From the NCBI RefSeq assembly GCF_030646115.1, contig NZ_JAUSMX010000009.1:62001-126000 (forward strand): a stretch of DNA of 64,000 nt, given 5' to 3'. The position numbers and the translations under genes were made by a program. Below are positions 1 through 8,117 of this stretch, piece by piece. A model generated the notes under the pieces. It was not told the origin of the DNA, did not search any database, and was given only the letters and a program-made list of their open reading frames with translations. How positions within the stretch are numbered: the first letter of the stretch is position 1; each line of letters opens with the position of its first letter. Source of the stretch: Fluviicoccus sp. GTDB taxonomy: Bacteria; Pseudomonadota; Gammaproteobacteria; Pseudomonadales; Moraxellaceae.

Positions 1-75
1 AAGGAAGGGCGCACCGGTATCCCCCGGTATCGCGTTCAGGCTAGAATCATGCCCTCCTTTGCCGGGTTTCTCAAC

Positions 76-1356
76 ATGACACGCTGGTTTTACAACCTGG
101 TTCTGCATTTGCTGCTGCCGTTCGTGATCTTGCGCCTGTTCTGGCGCGGACGGAAGTCTCCCGGTTACCGTGAAAACATAGGTCATCGCTTTGGGCGTCA
201 AGCCGGATTGCCCGCCGGGGGGCTGGTGGTGCATGCCGTGTCGGTGGGGGAAACGCTGGCCTCGCAACCTTTGGTCAATGCGTTGCTCCAGGATTATCCC
301 GAGCTGCCGCTGCTGGTCACCAACACCACTGCCACCGGGGCGGAACGCAGCCGCGCCTTGTGGGGAAACCGGATTGCCTGGTGTTATCTCCCCTACGATT
401 ACCCCTGGGCGGTCAGCGCCTTTCTGGATCATGTCCGACCACGCCTGTTTGTGGTCATGGAAACCGAACTGTGGCCGAACCTGATGGCGGAATTGCAGCG
501 ACGCCATATCCCGGTGCTGCTGGCCAACGCCCGTTTGTCAGAGCGCTCGGCGCGTGGCTATGCCAAAGTGGCCGGATTGACGAAACCCATGTTGCAAGCC
601 TTGACCGCGTTGGCGGCACAGGATGCCGGGACGGCGCAGCGGTTTGCCTCACTCGGGATGCCCCAGGACAAGATCACGGTCACTGGCAGCCTCAAGTTTG
701 ATTTGGCCCTGCCGCCGGAGCTGGAACAACGCGCCACGGCCCTGAAGGCGGAGTGGCAGCTGTCCGGGCGGCCGGTGTGGGTGGCCGCCAGCACCCATGA
801 AGGTGAAGAGGCGGCCGTGCTGGAGATCTTCCGTCGGCTGCAGGCGCGTTTCCCGAATCTGCTGCTGGTGCTGGTGCCGCGTCATCCCGAGCGTTTCGAC
901 CGCATTGCCGACCTGTTGCAGAAGCAGGGCTGGCGCTATGTGCGCCGCAGTTTGCAGCAGCCGGTCGCATTGGATACCCAGGTATTCCTCGGTGACAGCA
1001 TGGGTGAGTTGCTGCAGTGGCTGGCGCTGGCCGATGTCGCCTTTGTCGGCGGTTCGCTGGTGGATGTGGGCGGCCATAATCCGCTGGAGCCGGCGGCGCT
1101 GTCGGTGCCGGTGGTGACCGGGCCGGTGATGTTCAATTTCCAGCAGATCACCGACATCCTGATCACCGCCGGGGCGCTAGTGCAGGCGGCGGATACCGAC
1201 CGGATTGAGACCTGCCTGAGCCAGTGGCTGTTGCATCCGGAGCAGGCGAAACAGGCAGGGGCAGCCGGAGCCGCAGTCGTGGCAGCCAATCGCGGAGCTT
1301 TGTCACGCCATATGGCGCTGGTCAGCCGCCTGCTGTCGGAGTCGGAGGCGGCATGA
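76..1356 (+). CDS. waaA: 3-deoxy-D-manno-octulosonic acid (Kdo) transferase WaaA
   Basis: This enzyme transfers Kdo from CMP-Kdo to lipid IVA at the inner face of the inner membrane, joining lipid A to the LPS core. Visible features are an N-terminal membrane-anchoring segment (about residues 3-20), the RGRKSPGYR stretch, the SVGET and METELWPN motifs of the glycosyltransferase N domain, and a C-terminal GT-B half with GGSLVDVGGHNPLEPA. An in-frame ATG at 49 would add nine residues. The ATG at 76 was chosen because it gives 426 residues, close to the 425 of E. coli KdtA, and the distance to RGRK then matches. The gene overlaps rsmE by four bases (ATGA), so the two are probably translationally coupled. 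Start choice is moderately sure; identity is very sure. Confidence 0.96.
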   Translation: MTRWFYNLVLHLLLPFVILRLFWRGRKSPGYRENIGHRFGRQAGLPAGGLVVHAVSVGETLASQPLVNALLQDYPELPLLVTNTTATGAERSRALWGNRIAWCYLPYDYPWAVSAFLDHVRPRLFVVMETELWPNLMAELQRRHIPVLLANARLSERSARGYAKVAGLTKPMLQALTALAAQDAGTAQRFASLGMPQDKITVTGSLKFDLALPPELEQRATALKAEWQLSGRPVWVAASTHEGEEAAVLEIFRRLQARFPNLLLVLVPRHPERFDRIADLLQKQGWRYVRRSLQQPVALDTQVFLGDSMGELLQWLALADVAFVGGSLVDVGGHNPLEPAALSVPVVTGPVMFNFQQITDILITAGALVQAADTDRIETCLSQWLLHPEQAKQAGAAGAAVVAANRGALSRHMALVSRLLSESEAA

Positions 1357-2063
1357 ACCTGATCCTGCTGGAGCCGGAGGACTTTCTGCCGGACGGACGC
1401 GCAGCGCTCAGCGGCCGCCGGATGAAACATGTACTGGAAGTGCAGCAGGCGGAGCCGGGTCAAACCCTGCGCCTCGGACAGGTTAACGGCCTGATGGGGG
1501 AGGGGCTGTTGCTGGTCCGCGAGCCGGATCGTTTGTTGTTCGAAGTGTCGCTGAATATGCCGCCGCCCCCGCGATTGCCGGTGACGCTGCTGCTGGCCCT
1601 GCCGCGTCCGAAAATGCTGAAGCGCATCCTGCAGACGGTGGCGACGCTGGGGGTGCAGCGGCTGGTGCTGCTCAACAGTTACCGGGTGGAAAAGAGCTTC
1701 TGGGACAGTCCCTTCCTGCGTTCGGAGGCCATCCGCGAGGAGTTGGTGCTGGGGCTGGAACAGGGGCGCGATACCGTTCTGCCTGAAGTGTGGCTGGAAA
1801 AGCGCTTCAAGCCGTTTGTGGAGGACAGGCTGCCCGGCATCAGCGCCGGCAGCCGCTGTCTGGTGGCGCATCCGGGCGGGGAGAGCGCCTGCCCGGTCGC
1901 CGTCAATGCGCCGCTGACGCTGGCCATCGGGCCTGAAGGCGGCTTCATTCCCTATGAGGTGGATTCGCTGGTGTGTCAGGGATTTGAGCCGGTGCATCTG
2001 GGGCCGCGCATCCTGCGGGTGGAGACAGCGGTTACGGCGCTACTGTCACGGTTGTTCGTCTAG
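1353..2063 (+). CDS. rsmE: 16S rRNA (uracil1498-N3)-methyltransferase RsmE
   Basis: This SPOUT-class methyltransferase modifies U1498 of 16S rRNA. The 236-residue product has the N-terminal PUA-like segment with RRMKHVLEVQ and the C-terminal knot with LAIGPEGGFIPYE and LGPRILRVETA, which form the S-adenosylmethionine site. An in-frame ATG at 1224 would give a longer product. The ATG at 1353 overlaps the waaA stop and gives the family length. The last four bases overlap the convergent end of the AraC-type gene, leaving no room for an intergenic terminator between them. Confidence 0.96.
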   Translation: MNLILLEPEDFLPDGRAALSGRRMKHVLEVQQAEPGQTLRLGQVNGLMGEGLLLVREPDRLLFEVSLNMPPPPRLPVTLLLALPRPKMLKRILQTVATLGVQRLVLLNSYRVEKSFWDSPFLRSEAIREELVLGLEQGRDTVLPEVWLEKRFKPFVEDRLPGISAGSRCLVAHPGGESACPVAVNAPLTLAIGPEGGFIPYEVDSLVCQGFEPVHLGPRILRVETAVTALLSRLFV

Positions 2064-3070
2064 TCCTTGGCGGGTTCGTTCCCGTCACCCTTCAAGTATT
2101 GTTTCAGGGTCTTCTTGCGCGCCGTGTCCGGCGTCTCTCCATGCCATTTCAGAAATGCCCGCGAAAACGTGGCCTGGTCGCTGTAACCCACCAGATTGGC
2201 AATGCGTTCAATGCTGATATTCGAGGTTTGCAGGTAGCGCAGCGCGGTGTTCATGCGCACGTCCAGACGGATCTGCTGGTAGTTGTCCCCGCCTTCCGAC
2301 AACCGGCGGCGCAGGGTGCGCACGCTCATTCCCAAGTGCGAGGCGGCGTCTTCGGCTGACAGGGCTTCACTGGCGTGACTCAGAATGAATTGCCGCAACC
2401 GGACGACGATGTCTGGGAGATCCATCACCTCGTCCCCACCGCCGGTGACCGGTTTGGCGCGGTCGGATGCAGGTTGCGATTCATTGACATAGAAGCGGAT
2501 TTCATTGGTGGTGTGGCCGGTGGATATCGGCACCGGCAGCAGCGCCTGCAGGCTGCGGGAACAATCGAACAGTGTTTCGCGGGTATGGATGCTGACATTA
2601 CGGCTCACCAGTGAGCCCAGCTTGTAAAAACTGCTGAGGTAGGTCTGGATCATGAACGACTCCACCTCGGGAAACTTGATCGGAAACTCGATGGTGATGG
2701 CGAAATAATCCGGTTCATGCCGGATGCCGAGTTGCAGCAGCGGCAAGCGCACCTTCATGTAGCCCAGGATGTCGTCGATCAGGTCGCGGAAGTGGCCCCG
2801 GAACAGGAAGACATAGCCGAAAAGACCGTGGGTCAGCAAATCCAGACGCAGGCCCAGGCGCACACCGGGATGCGGCAGCGAGGTCAGGCCGAGGAACTTC
2901 TGGATGACGGTGCGGCTCTGGTGCACGGTCAGATAGACTTCAGGCCGGGCCAGCAGAGAAGGGTTGATGCCGCATTCGCGCAGCACATAGTCCACACGCA
3001 GGTTTTCCTCTTCCATCAACTCAACCAGCTTGATCAGATAGATGACCGGCACAAATGGCAGTTCTTGCAT
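2060..3070 (-). CDS. AraC-family transcriptional regulator (Arabinose_bd/OruR-like)
   Basis: This is a 336-residue DNA-binding regulator. Residues about 20-205 match the 'Arabinose_bd'-type N-terminal sensing domain found in Pseudomonas OruR/ArgR-like regulators (for example GLRLDLLTHGLFGYVFL). Residues about 235-325 form the two helix-turn-helix motifs of AraC proteins (SAEDAASHLGMSVRTLRRRL and IERIANLVGYSDQATFSRAFLKWHGETP). It is divergent from the GH3/RND cluster at 3319-12344 across 248 bases. AraC proteins often control the divergently transcribed neighbour, so it is the likely regulator of that cluster. The ligand is unknown. Confidence 0.9.
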   Translation of the reverse strand: MQELPFVPVIYLIKLVELMEEENLRVDYVLRECGINPSLLARPEVYLTVHQSRTVIQKFLGLTSLPHPGVRLGLRLDLLTHGLFGYVFLFRGHFRDLIDDILGYMKVRLPLLQLGIRHEPDYFAITIEFPIKFPEVESFMIQTYLSSFYKLGSLVSRNVSIHTRETLFDCSRSLQALLPVPISTGHTTNEIRFYVNESQPASDRAKPVTGGGDEVMDLPDIVVRLRQFILSHASEALSAEDAASHLGMSVRTLRRRLSEGGDNYQQIRLDVRMNTALRYLQTSNISIERIANLVGYSDQATFSRAFLKWHGETPDTARKKTLKQYLKGDGNEPAKD

Positions 3071-3139
3071 GGTGTCCAGGCTGTATTTTTGTTGTGGGCG
3101 GAGTGCATCGGCCTGATTATAACGGCATCACCTTGGGCA

Positions 3140-3164
3140 GAACAATTCCGGCCAGCAATTGTTC
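3140..3164. promoter_or_regulatory. Inverted repeat in the AraC/cluster divergent intergenic region
   Basis: A perfect 8-base inverted repeat, GAACAATT, then 9 bases, then AATTGTTC, lies in the 3071-3318 intergenic region. A dimeric regulator such as the neighbouring AraC-type protein could bind here. AraC-family sites are more often direct repeats, so the assignment is an inference. A TATAAA-like box sits at 3296-3301 before the 3319 gene, but no well-spaced -35 was found. Confidence 0.4.
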
Positions 3165-3318
3165 GGTTTGGCCGATTTTGCAAAGGATATGACCGTTTGA
3201 GGCGATGACCGGTAGTGAAAATCCGACGAGAATAGCTTCACCAAAGACACGTCCTCAGTGCCGATTCCGGGCTGGTTGGGGGCCTGCTTAATAACTATAA
3301 ACCAGAACGAGAACTGAC

Positions 3319-4158
3319 ATGCACAGCAGCCAGAGTTCCGAAGCCCTGAAGGCCTCCTATTTCCCCCTTTCCCGCATTGATGTCAATGACATCCGCCAGA
3401 TGTATGCTGTCTATTCCCGTTATTATGAGCGCACGGACTGGGATATTTTCCTGCGCGACCTCAGCAAGAAGTCAGGCGCCTTCCTGATCCGCCGCAAAAG
3501 CGACAACCAGATCGTCGGTTTTTCCACGATGATGGTCAATGACATGGAAGTCCAGGGCAAAAAGGCCCGGGGCGTTTTCAGCGGCGATACCATCATCGAG
3601 CGCGCCTACTGGGGCTCCCGCGTGCTGCAAGTGGCTTTCTATAAGTTCCTGGTAGCGGAAAAGATCCGTTATCCGCGCCAGAAAGTCTATTGGCTGCTGA
3701 TTTCCAAGGGGTTCAAGACCTACCTGCTGCTGTCCAACAACTTCCAGAAGTTTTACCCCAATCCTGCCGGGGATGTGCACGGCCTGTCTGATGTCGTGGA
3801 TCACTATTGCTGCGAGATGTTTGCGGAGTACTACGATGCAGGCCGCCAGATTCTGGATTTCGGCAGCGACTACCAGTGCCTGAAAGGCGATGTAGCGGAT
3901 ATTACCGAAAACATGCGCCGCTCCAATCTCAATATCCGCTTTTTTGAAAAGTGCAATCCCGAATGGCATCGCGGCACCGAATTACCTTGTGTCGGGGTGG
4001 TGGACTGGGAGTTGTTGGCCAGTTACGCGCTGCGATATGCAAGCAAGCCGGCCAGCAAGGGCCGTGAGGATGCGTCCAAAGCGACGCCGCGCCTGCATGC
4101 GGTGCCCGGATCGGCGGCGCCGGTCGATAACATGATTGCATTCCGGCGCAGCGCCTGA
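3319..4158 (+). CDS. GNAT-fold acyltransferase-like protein of the GH3/RND cluster
   Basis: This 279-residue cytoplasmic protein is the first gene of the co-oriented cluster. The arrangement of residues about 15-165 looks like an N-acyltransferase (GNAT) fold: SGAFLIRRKSDNQIVGFSTM as a beta-hairpin, then GVFSGDTIIERAYWGSRVLQVAF where the acyl-CoA-binding strand and helix would sit. This is reminiscent of N-acyl amino acid synthases or autoinducer-synthase-like proteins, but I cannot place it in a named family. The last 45 residues are Ala/Ser/Lys-rich and look disordered. No strong ribosome-binding site is visible. Its position before a GH3 amide synthetase and another GNAT suggests a step in making an acylated amine or amino acid. 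Confidence 0.7.
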   Translation: MHSSQSSEALKASYFPLSRIDVNDIRQMYAVYSRYYERTDWDIFLRDLSKKSGAFLIRRKSDNQIVGFSTMMVNDMEVQGKKARGVFSGDTIIERAYWGSRVLQVAFYKFLVAEKIRYPRQKVYWLLISKGFKTYLLLSNNFQKFYPNPAGDVHGLSDVVDHYCCEMFAEYYDAGRQILDFGSDYQCLKGDVADITENMRRSNLNIRFFEKCNPEWHRGTELPCVGVVDWELLASYALRYASKPASKGREDASKATPRLHAVPGSAAPVDNMIAFRRSA

Positions 4159-4173
4159 GTCAGTCGTGGTATG

Positions 4174-4205
4174 CCCCGGCCATCCCTTGAGGGGTGAGTC
4201 CGGGG
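4174..4205 (+). other. Strong nested stem-loop between the first and second cluster genes
   Basis: An outer stem CCCCGG (4174-4179)/CCGGGG (4200-4205) encloses an inner stem CATCCC/GGGGTG with a TTGA loop. It lies in the 78-base gap before the GH3 gene and is followed by only three T residues. It could be a weak terminator or attenuator, or an mRNA-processing or stability element that sets unequal expression within the operon. Confidence 0.5.
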
Positions 4206-4236
4206 TTTCCCCATTGTTTGATCCGGGAGTTCGACC

Positions 4237-5889
4237 ATGATTAGCCGTATGACCCATGGCGCGCTGCATGCCGCCTGTTTCCGTTCCGCACGCCGTTTCC
4301 AGGACCAGCGCTTCCAGTTGGAAAGCGTGCAGCGCCGCAAGCTGGACAACCTGCTGAAGCTGGTGGCGTCCGCACGCATCCAGCCCGCCTGGCAGGGCAG
4401 CATTCCGTCCTGGGAGTCGTTTCGCCAATCGTATCCGGTGACGCGCTATGCGGACTGGCAGAAGGCCATCCGTGACCAGCGTAATGGCAAGGAGTCACTG
4501 GTCAACAGCGCCATAGTCCGTTACCAGCCCACCAGCGGTTCCTCCGAAAAACTGAAACTGATTCCCTATACCCGCGCCTTCCTCGGTGAGCTGGATGCCG
4601 CCATTGCGCCCTGGCTGGCCAGCATGTACCGGCGCAATCCCGGACTGAAGTGCGGGGTGCATTATTGGTCGGTCTCCTGGTTGCCGCAAAACCAGTATGA
4701 CGACCTGCGCGGCAATCTCAATGACGACAGCGAGCTGATGGGCGGCGTCAAACGCTTCCTGGCGTCGCATTCGCAGGCGGTGTCGCCGGATGTGGCGCTT
4801 GCTGCCAGCCCCGGCGACGCCATGTTTGCTTCGCTTTGTTATCTGGTGGCGCGTGCGGATTTGCGCATGCTCTCGGTGTGGAGCCCCACCTTCGCCCTGC
4901 AACTGCTGGACATGCTGCCTCGTTTCGGGGACGACATTGCCCGCGTGCTCAGCAGCGGTCATTGGGGTGACAGGGCGCAGTCCTTGCTGTCCCTGAAGGC
5001 CCCGCGCGCGCCGGAACGGGCAAGGCTGCTGGAGCATGCCCTGCAGGATTCCCCGCAGCAAGCAGCTGCCGTATTGTGGAAAGATCTGGCGCTGGTATCG
5101 GCCTGGGATACCGCCGATGCTGCGCCGTGGGCCGGGCAATTGCGCGAGCGCCTGCCGCATTCCGCGTTTGAAGGTAAAGGCCTGTGGGCGACCGAAGGCG
5201 TGGTGACCATTCCGGTGGACGGCCACTATCCGCTGGCGTACCAGAGCCATGTCTATGAGTTTGAAGACCTGCGGACCGGCAATATCCTGGCGCCCTGGGA
5301 GTTGAAGGAAGGCGACGAGGTTAGTCCGATCATTTCCGGGGGTAACGGCATGCTGCGTTATCAGCTGGACGACCGCATGGCGGTGTCGGAGATGTGGGGG
5401 GAGGTGCCGTGCTTCAGTTTCCTGGGGCGTCGGCATGGTGTCGATCTGGTGGGCGAGAAGATGTCACCGGAGGCCGCCCGCCAGACGCTGCAGGCGGTGG
5501 CCGACCAATATGGCCTGGAGCCGGTCACGCTGCTGGCGGTGGACGGGCAGGGACGCGGCAAGTCGGCCTATGTCGCCATTTTCAGCCAGCCGGGGCAGAC
5601 GCTGGAGCCGATTTTCCCTGCGCATATCGGCCAGGCGGTGGAGCGTTCACTGGGTTCCCATTTCCATTACGCCCTGGCTCGCGACCTGCAGCAACTGCAA
5701 CCCGCCACCGCCGTGGTGGTGGCGGACGGCTGGCAGCTTTACCAGCAGATCGCCATGGCCGGCGGCATGATCGAAGGCAACATCAAGCCGGAGCCGGTGC
5801 GCAAGGTGCCGCGTGACGCCTTCTGCCGCATTCTGCCGGAGCCCGGCGTGCGTTCAGCGGCGAATATGGATTTGACGGGGGCCGCATGA
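4237..5889 (+). CDS. GH3-family acyl-adenylating amide synthetase
   Basis: GH3 enzymes, best known from plants, activate a carboxylic acid with ATP and join it to an amino acid or amine. This 550-residue protein shows the GH3 hallmarks in order: the P-loop-like TSGSSEKLKLIPYT at residues 99-112, YWSVSWLP, the TEGVVTIP segment, YEFEDL, and DLVGEKMSPE with D403 and G406-E407-K408. It ends in the short C-terminal lid domain with GNIKPEPVRK. GGGAGT precedes the ATG by seven bases, and the stop overlaps the next gene by four bases. Bacterial GH3 homologues exist, but few have known substrates. Context suggests it couples an acyl chain or aromatic acid to an amino group. Family assignment is sure; the substrate is unknown. 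Confidence 0.88.
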   Translation: MISRMTHGALHAACFRSARRFQDQRFQLESVQRRKLDNLLKLVASARIQPAWQGSIPSWESFRQSYPVTRYADWQKAIRDQRNGKESLVNSAIVRYQPTSGSSEKLKLIPYTRAFLGELDAAIAPWLASMYRRNPGLKCGVHYWSVSWLPQNQYDDLRGNLNDDSELMGGVKRFLASHSQAVSPDVALAASPGDAMFASLCYLVARADLRMLSVWSPTFALQLLDMLPRFGDDIARVLSSGHWGDRAQSLLSLKAPRAPERARLLEHALQDSPQQAAAVLWKDLALVSAWDTADAAPWAGQLRERLPHSAFEGKGLWATEGVVTIPVDGHYPLAYQSHVYEFEDLRTGNILAPWELKEGDEVSPIISGGNGMLRYQLDDRMAVSEMWGEVPCFSFLGRRHGVDLVGEKMSPEAARQTLQAVADQYGLEPVTLLAVDGQGRGKSAYVAIFSQPGQTLEPIFPAHIGQAVERSLGSHFHYALARDLQQLQPATAVVVADGWQLYQQIAMAGGMIEGNIKPEPVRKVPRDAFCRILPEPGVRSAANMDLTGAA

Positions 5890-6980
5890 GCGGCTTCGAG
5901 GTGCGGAGCGCCTGCCCGGAGGACAATCCGGCGCTGCAGGCGTTGTTCGGCATTCCGCAACCCTCGTCCGGGCTGCAGATGGCCTTTGAGCGCGCTCCCG
6001 ACTACTTTGCCTCGGCGGCGGTCATGTACCAGCAGTCCCATCTGCTGGTGGTTACCCGCCGCCAGGACAATGCGCTGGCCGCCGTCTTCAATCTGGGCCT
6101 GCGCCGTGTATTCCTCAATGGCAGCGCCCAGTCCTTGCGCTATGGTGCAGACATGCGTGTTGCACCGGATTTCCAGGGCGGGCGCGTGCTGCTTTACGCC
6201 AACCGCGCCACCAAAGCGTTGATTGGCGACGGCTGGTACCTGTCAGTGATCCTGGAAGACAACCAGCGTTCCCGCAGCAGTTTCGAGGGAGGCCGCGCCG
6301 GCTTGCCGGATTACCGCCATGTCGGGCGCATCACCACCTACACTGTCACGTCCAGCCGCCGCCCGCCGCAGGCATTTGCGCCGTCGGTGCGGGTGGCGAC
6401 CGCTGCCGATATTCCCGCCATGAACCGCTTTGTGGACGCCATGGCGGATTTTTACCAGTTCCTGCCGTGTTATGACTTCAAGGGTCTGTTGAACGGCGAT
6501 CCATTTTTTGCCGGTCTGCAACCGCAGGACTTCCTGTTGATCGGAGAAGGCGGCGCGCTTCGCGGCATCGTCGGGTTATGGAACCAGAAGACGCTCAAGC
6601 AAACCCGTGTCGTCAGCTACAGCCGGTCGCTGAAGATGTTGCGGCCTTTGTGGAATTTGTGGAGCTCCTGGACCGGCGGGCTGCACCTGCCTGCCGTCGG
6701 TGAATCTTTCGATTACCTGAGCCTGCATTCCCCCCTGACCCGGCCCGACGACCTGCCCGCCTTCAGCGCCCTGATGCACGCTGCCTGGGAAGAAACGCGT
6801 CGCCGTGGCGTCCGCGCCATGACCCTGACCCTGGCGGACACTGATCCCCGGCAGGCGGTGATGAGCCGGTTCCGTTCGCTGCCGCTGCACGCCAACCAAT
6901 ACACCGTCGCCTTTGACAATGCCGGTCAGCCTGAGTTGTCCGGCAGCCGCATACCCTTTTATGAAAGCGGGAGACTTTGA
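5886..6980 (+). CDS. Tandem GNAT-domain N-acyltransferase
   Basis: This 364-residue protein appears to hold two GNAT-like units. The first, about residues 3-155, has RSACPEDNPAL at its start and YGADMRVAPDFQGGRVLLYA where the acetyl-CoA-binding loop is expected. The second begins near residue 173 with VRVATAADIPAMNRFVDAM. GNAT enzymes move acyl groups from acyl-CoA to amines. The ATG overlaps the GH3 stop (ATGA), so the two are very likely co-translated and act in one pathway. The second unit has no clear glycine-rich pyrophosphate loop and may be structural. The substrate is unknown. Confidence 0.8.
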   Translation: MSGFEVRSACPEDNPALQALFGIPQPSSGLQMAFERAPDYFASAAVMYQQSHLLVVTRRQDNALAAVFNLGLRRVFLNGSAQSLRYGADMRVAPDFQGGRVLLYANRATKALIGDGWYLSVILEDNQRSRSSFEGGRAGLPDYRHVGRITTYTVTSSRRPPQAFAPSVRVATAADIPAMNRFVDAMADFYQFLPCYDFKGLLNGDPFFAGLQPQDFLLIGEGGALRGIVGLWNQKTLKQTRVVSYSRSLKMLRPLWNLWSSWTGGLHLPAVGESFDYLSLHSPLTRPDDLPAFSALMHAAWEETRRRGVRAMTLTLADTDPRQAVMSRFRSLPLHANQYTVAFDNAGQPELSGSRIPFYESGRL

Positions 6981-6981
6981 C

Positions 6982-8115
6982 ATGAGCAAGTTCGTGATGA
7001 CCCGTCAGAAAACCTATATTCCCGTTAGCTGGGTGAAATACGGCGCGGTGGGGCTGGCGGTGGCGCTGGTGGCATGGTGGCCTCAGGAATCGCGCAGCAA
7101 AATGACGCCGACGGTGCAGCCGCTGCAACTGTCCGCCGCCGATTTCGTGGTGGTGCAGGAAATGCGCCTGGGCCGCGACATCGCGGTGACCGGAACCCTC
7201 AACCCCCTGCATCAGGCGGTGTTGAACGCCCGCACCGGCGGTGAGGTGATGATGGTGGCCGCCCGCGCCGGGGAGACCGTTCGGGCCGGGCAGGTCATCG
7301 CTTCGATGGATACCCGTGACCTGAAGCTGCGCGTCTTGCAGGCGGAAGCCACCATGCAGGGCAACCGCGCTGAAGCGCTGATGGCCCAGCAGAAACTGGA
7401 ACGCATGCGGCCGCTGCGGGAGCAGAACTACGTCTCCGACAATGAGATCAGCAATGCCGAGCGGCAGCTGGAAATCCGCAACGCCCAGGTCAGCGCTTCG
7501 GCCGCCGCGCTGGCCCAGGTGCGCCAGCAAATGGCAGACGCCGTGGTTCGCGCCCCGTTTGACGGCCGCATTGCCGAGCGTCTGGTGGAACCGGGCCAGT
7601 CGGTGGCTCCGGGGACACCCTTGCTGAAAATTGTCGATCTGAGGCTGATGGAGCTGGAGGCCATGGTGCCGGAAGCGGATATGACCACCATCAAGCCCGG
7701 GCAGATCGTCAGCTTTCAGGTTGACGGCTTTCCCGGCAGGAACTTTGCCGGGCGCATAGCCCGCATCAATCCGGTCGCACGCACAGGCAGCCGCCGCATT
7801 CCGGTGTATGTGCAGGTGAACAATCAGGACGGATTGCTGCGCGCCGGAGTCTTCGCCAAGGGGCTGGTGCGTGACGAACTAGCCCGGCAGGGCCTGGCGG
7901 TGCCGGTATCCGCCTTGCAGGCCGACGGCCAGTCTTGGCGCGTACATACCGTGGTGGACAGCCATCTACAAGCGCAGCCGGTACAAGTTGCGATGCGCAA
8001 TGAAGAACGCGGCCTGGCGCTGGTGTCCGGCCTGCGCGCCGGAGACCGGGTGCTGCTGGCGCCGCCCCTGCCCGAAAACGAAGGAAAAGCGGTTCGCCTG
8101 AACGGAGTGCGCTGA
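6982..8115 (+). CDS. RND efflux periplasmic adaptor (HlyD/membrane fusion protein family)
   Basis: This 377-residue adaptor links an RND pump to an outer-membrane channel. An N-terminal membrane helix (about residues 15-31, WVKYGAVGLAVALVAWW) anchors it. Next come the split lipoyl domain (VLNARTGGEVMMVAARAGETVRAGQVIASMD and later VVRAPFDGRIAERLVEPGQSVAPGTPLLKIVD), an alpha-hairpin between them, and beta-barrel and membrane-proximal domains. An in-frame ATG at 6913 lies inside the previous gene. The ATG at 6982 was preferred because GGGAG precedes it and it begins two bases after the GNAT stop. The gap to the pump gene is also two bases. It is probably co-transcribed with the biosynthetic genes as their exporter. 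Confidence 0.92.
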   Translation: MSKFVMTRQKTYIPVSWVKYGAVGLAVALVAWWPQESRSKMTPTVQPLQLSAADFVVVQEMRLGRDIAVTGTLNPLHQAVLNARTGGEVMMVAARAGETVRAGQVIASMDTRDLKLRVLQAEATMQGNRAEALMAQQKLERMRPLREQNYVSDNEISNAERQLEIRNAQVSASAAALAQVRQQMADAVVRAPFDGRIAERLVEPGQSVAPGTPLLKIVDLRLMELEAMVPEADMTTIKPGQIVSFQVDGFPGRNFAGRIARINPVARTGSRRIPVYVQVNNQDGLLRAGVFAKGLVRDELARQGLAVPVSALQADGQSWRVHTVVDSHLQAQPVQVAMRNEERGLALVSGLRAGDRVLLAPPLPENEGKAVRLNGVR

Positions 8116-8117
8116 CC

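Noticed and set aside
49-75. Longer N-terminus for WaaA
   Set aside because: The extra nine residues would push the membrane segment inward and exceed the family length. The ATG at 76 aligns with E. coli KdtA.
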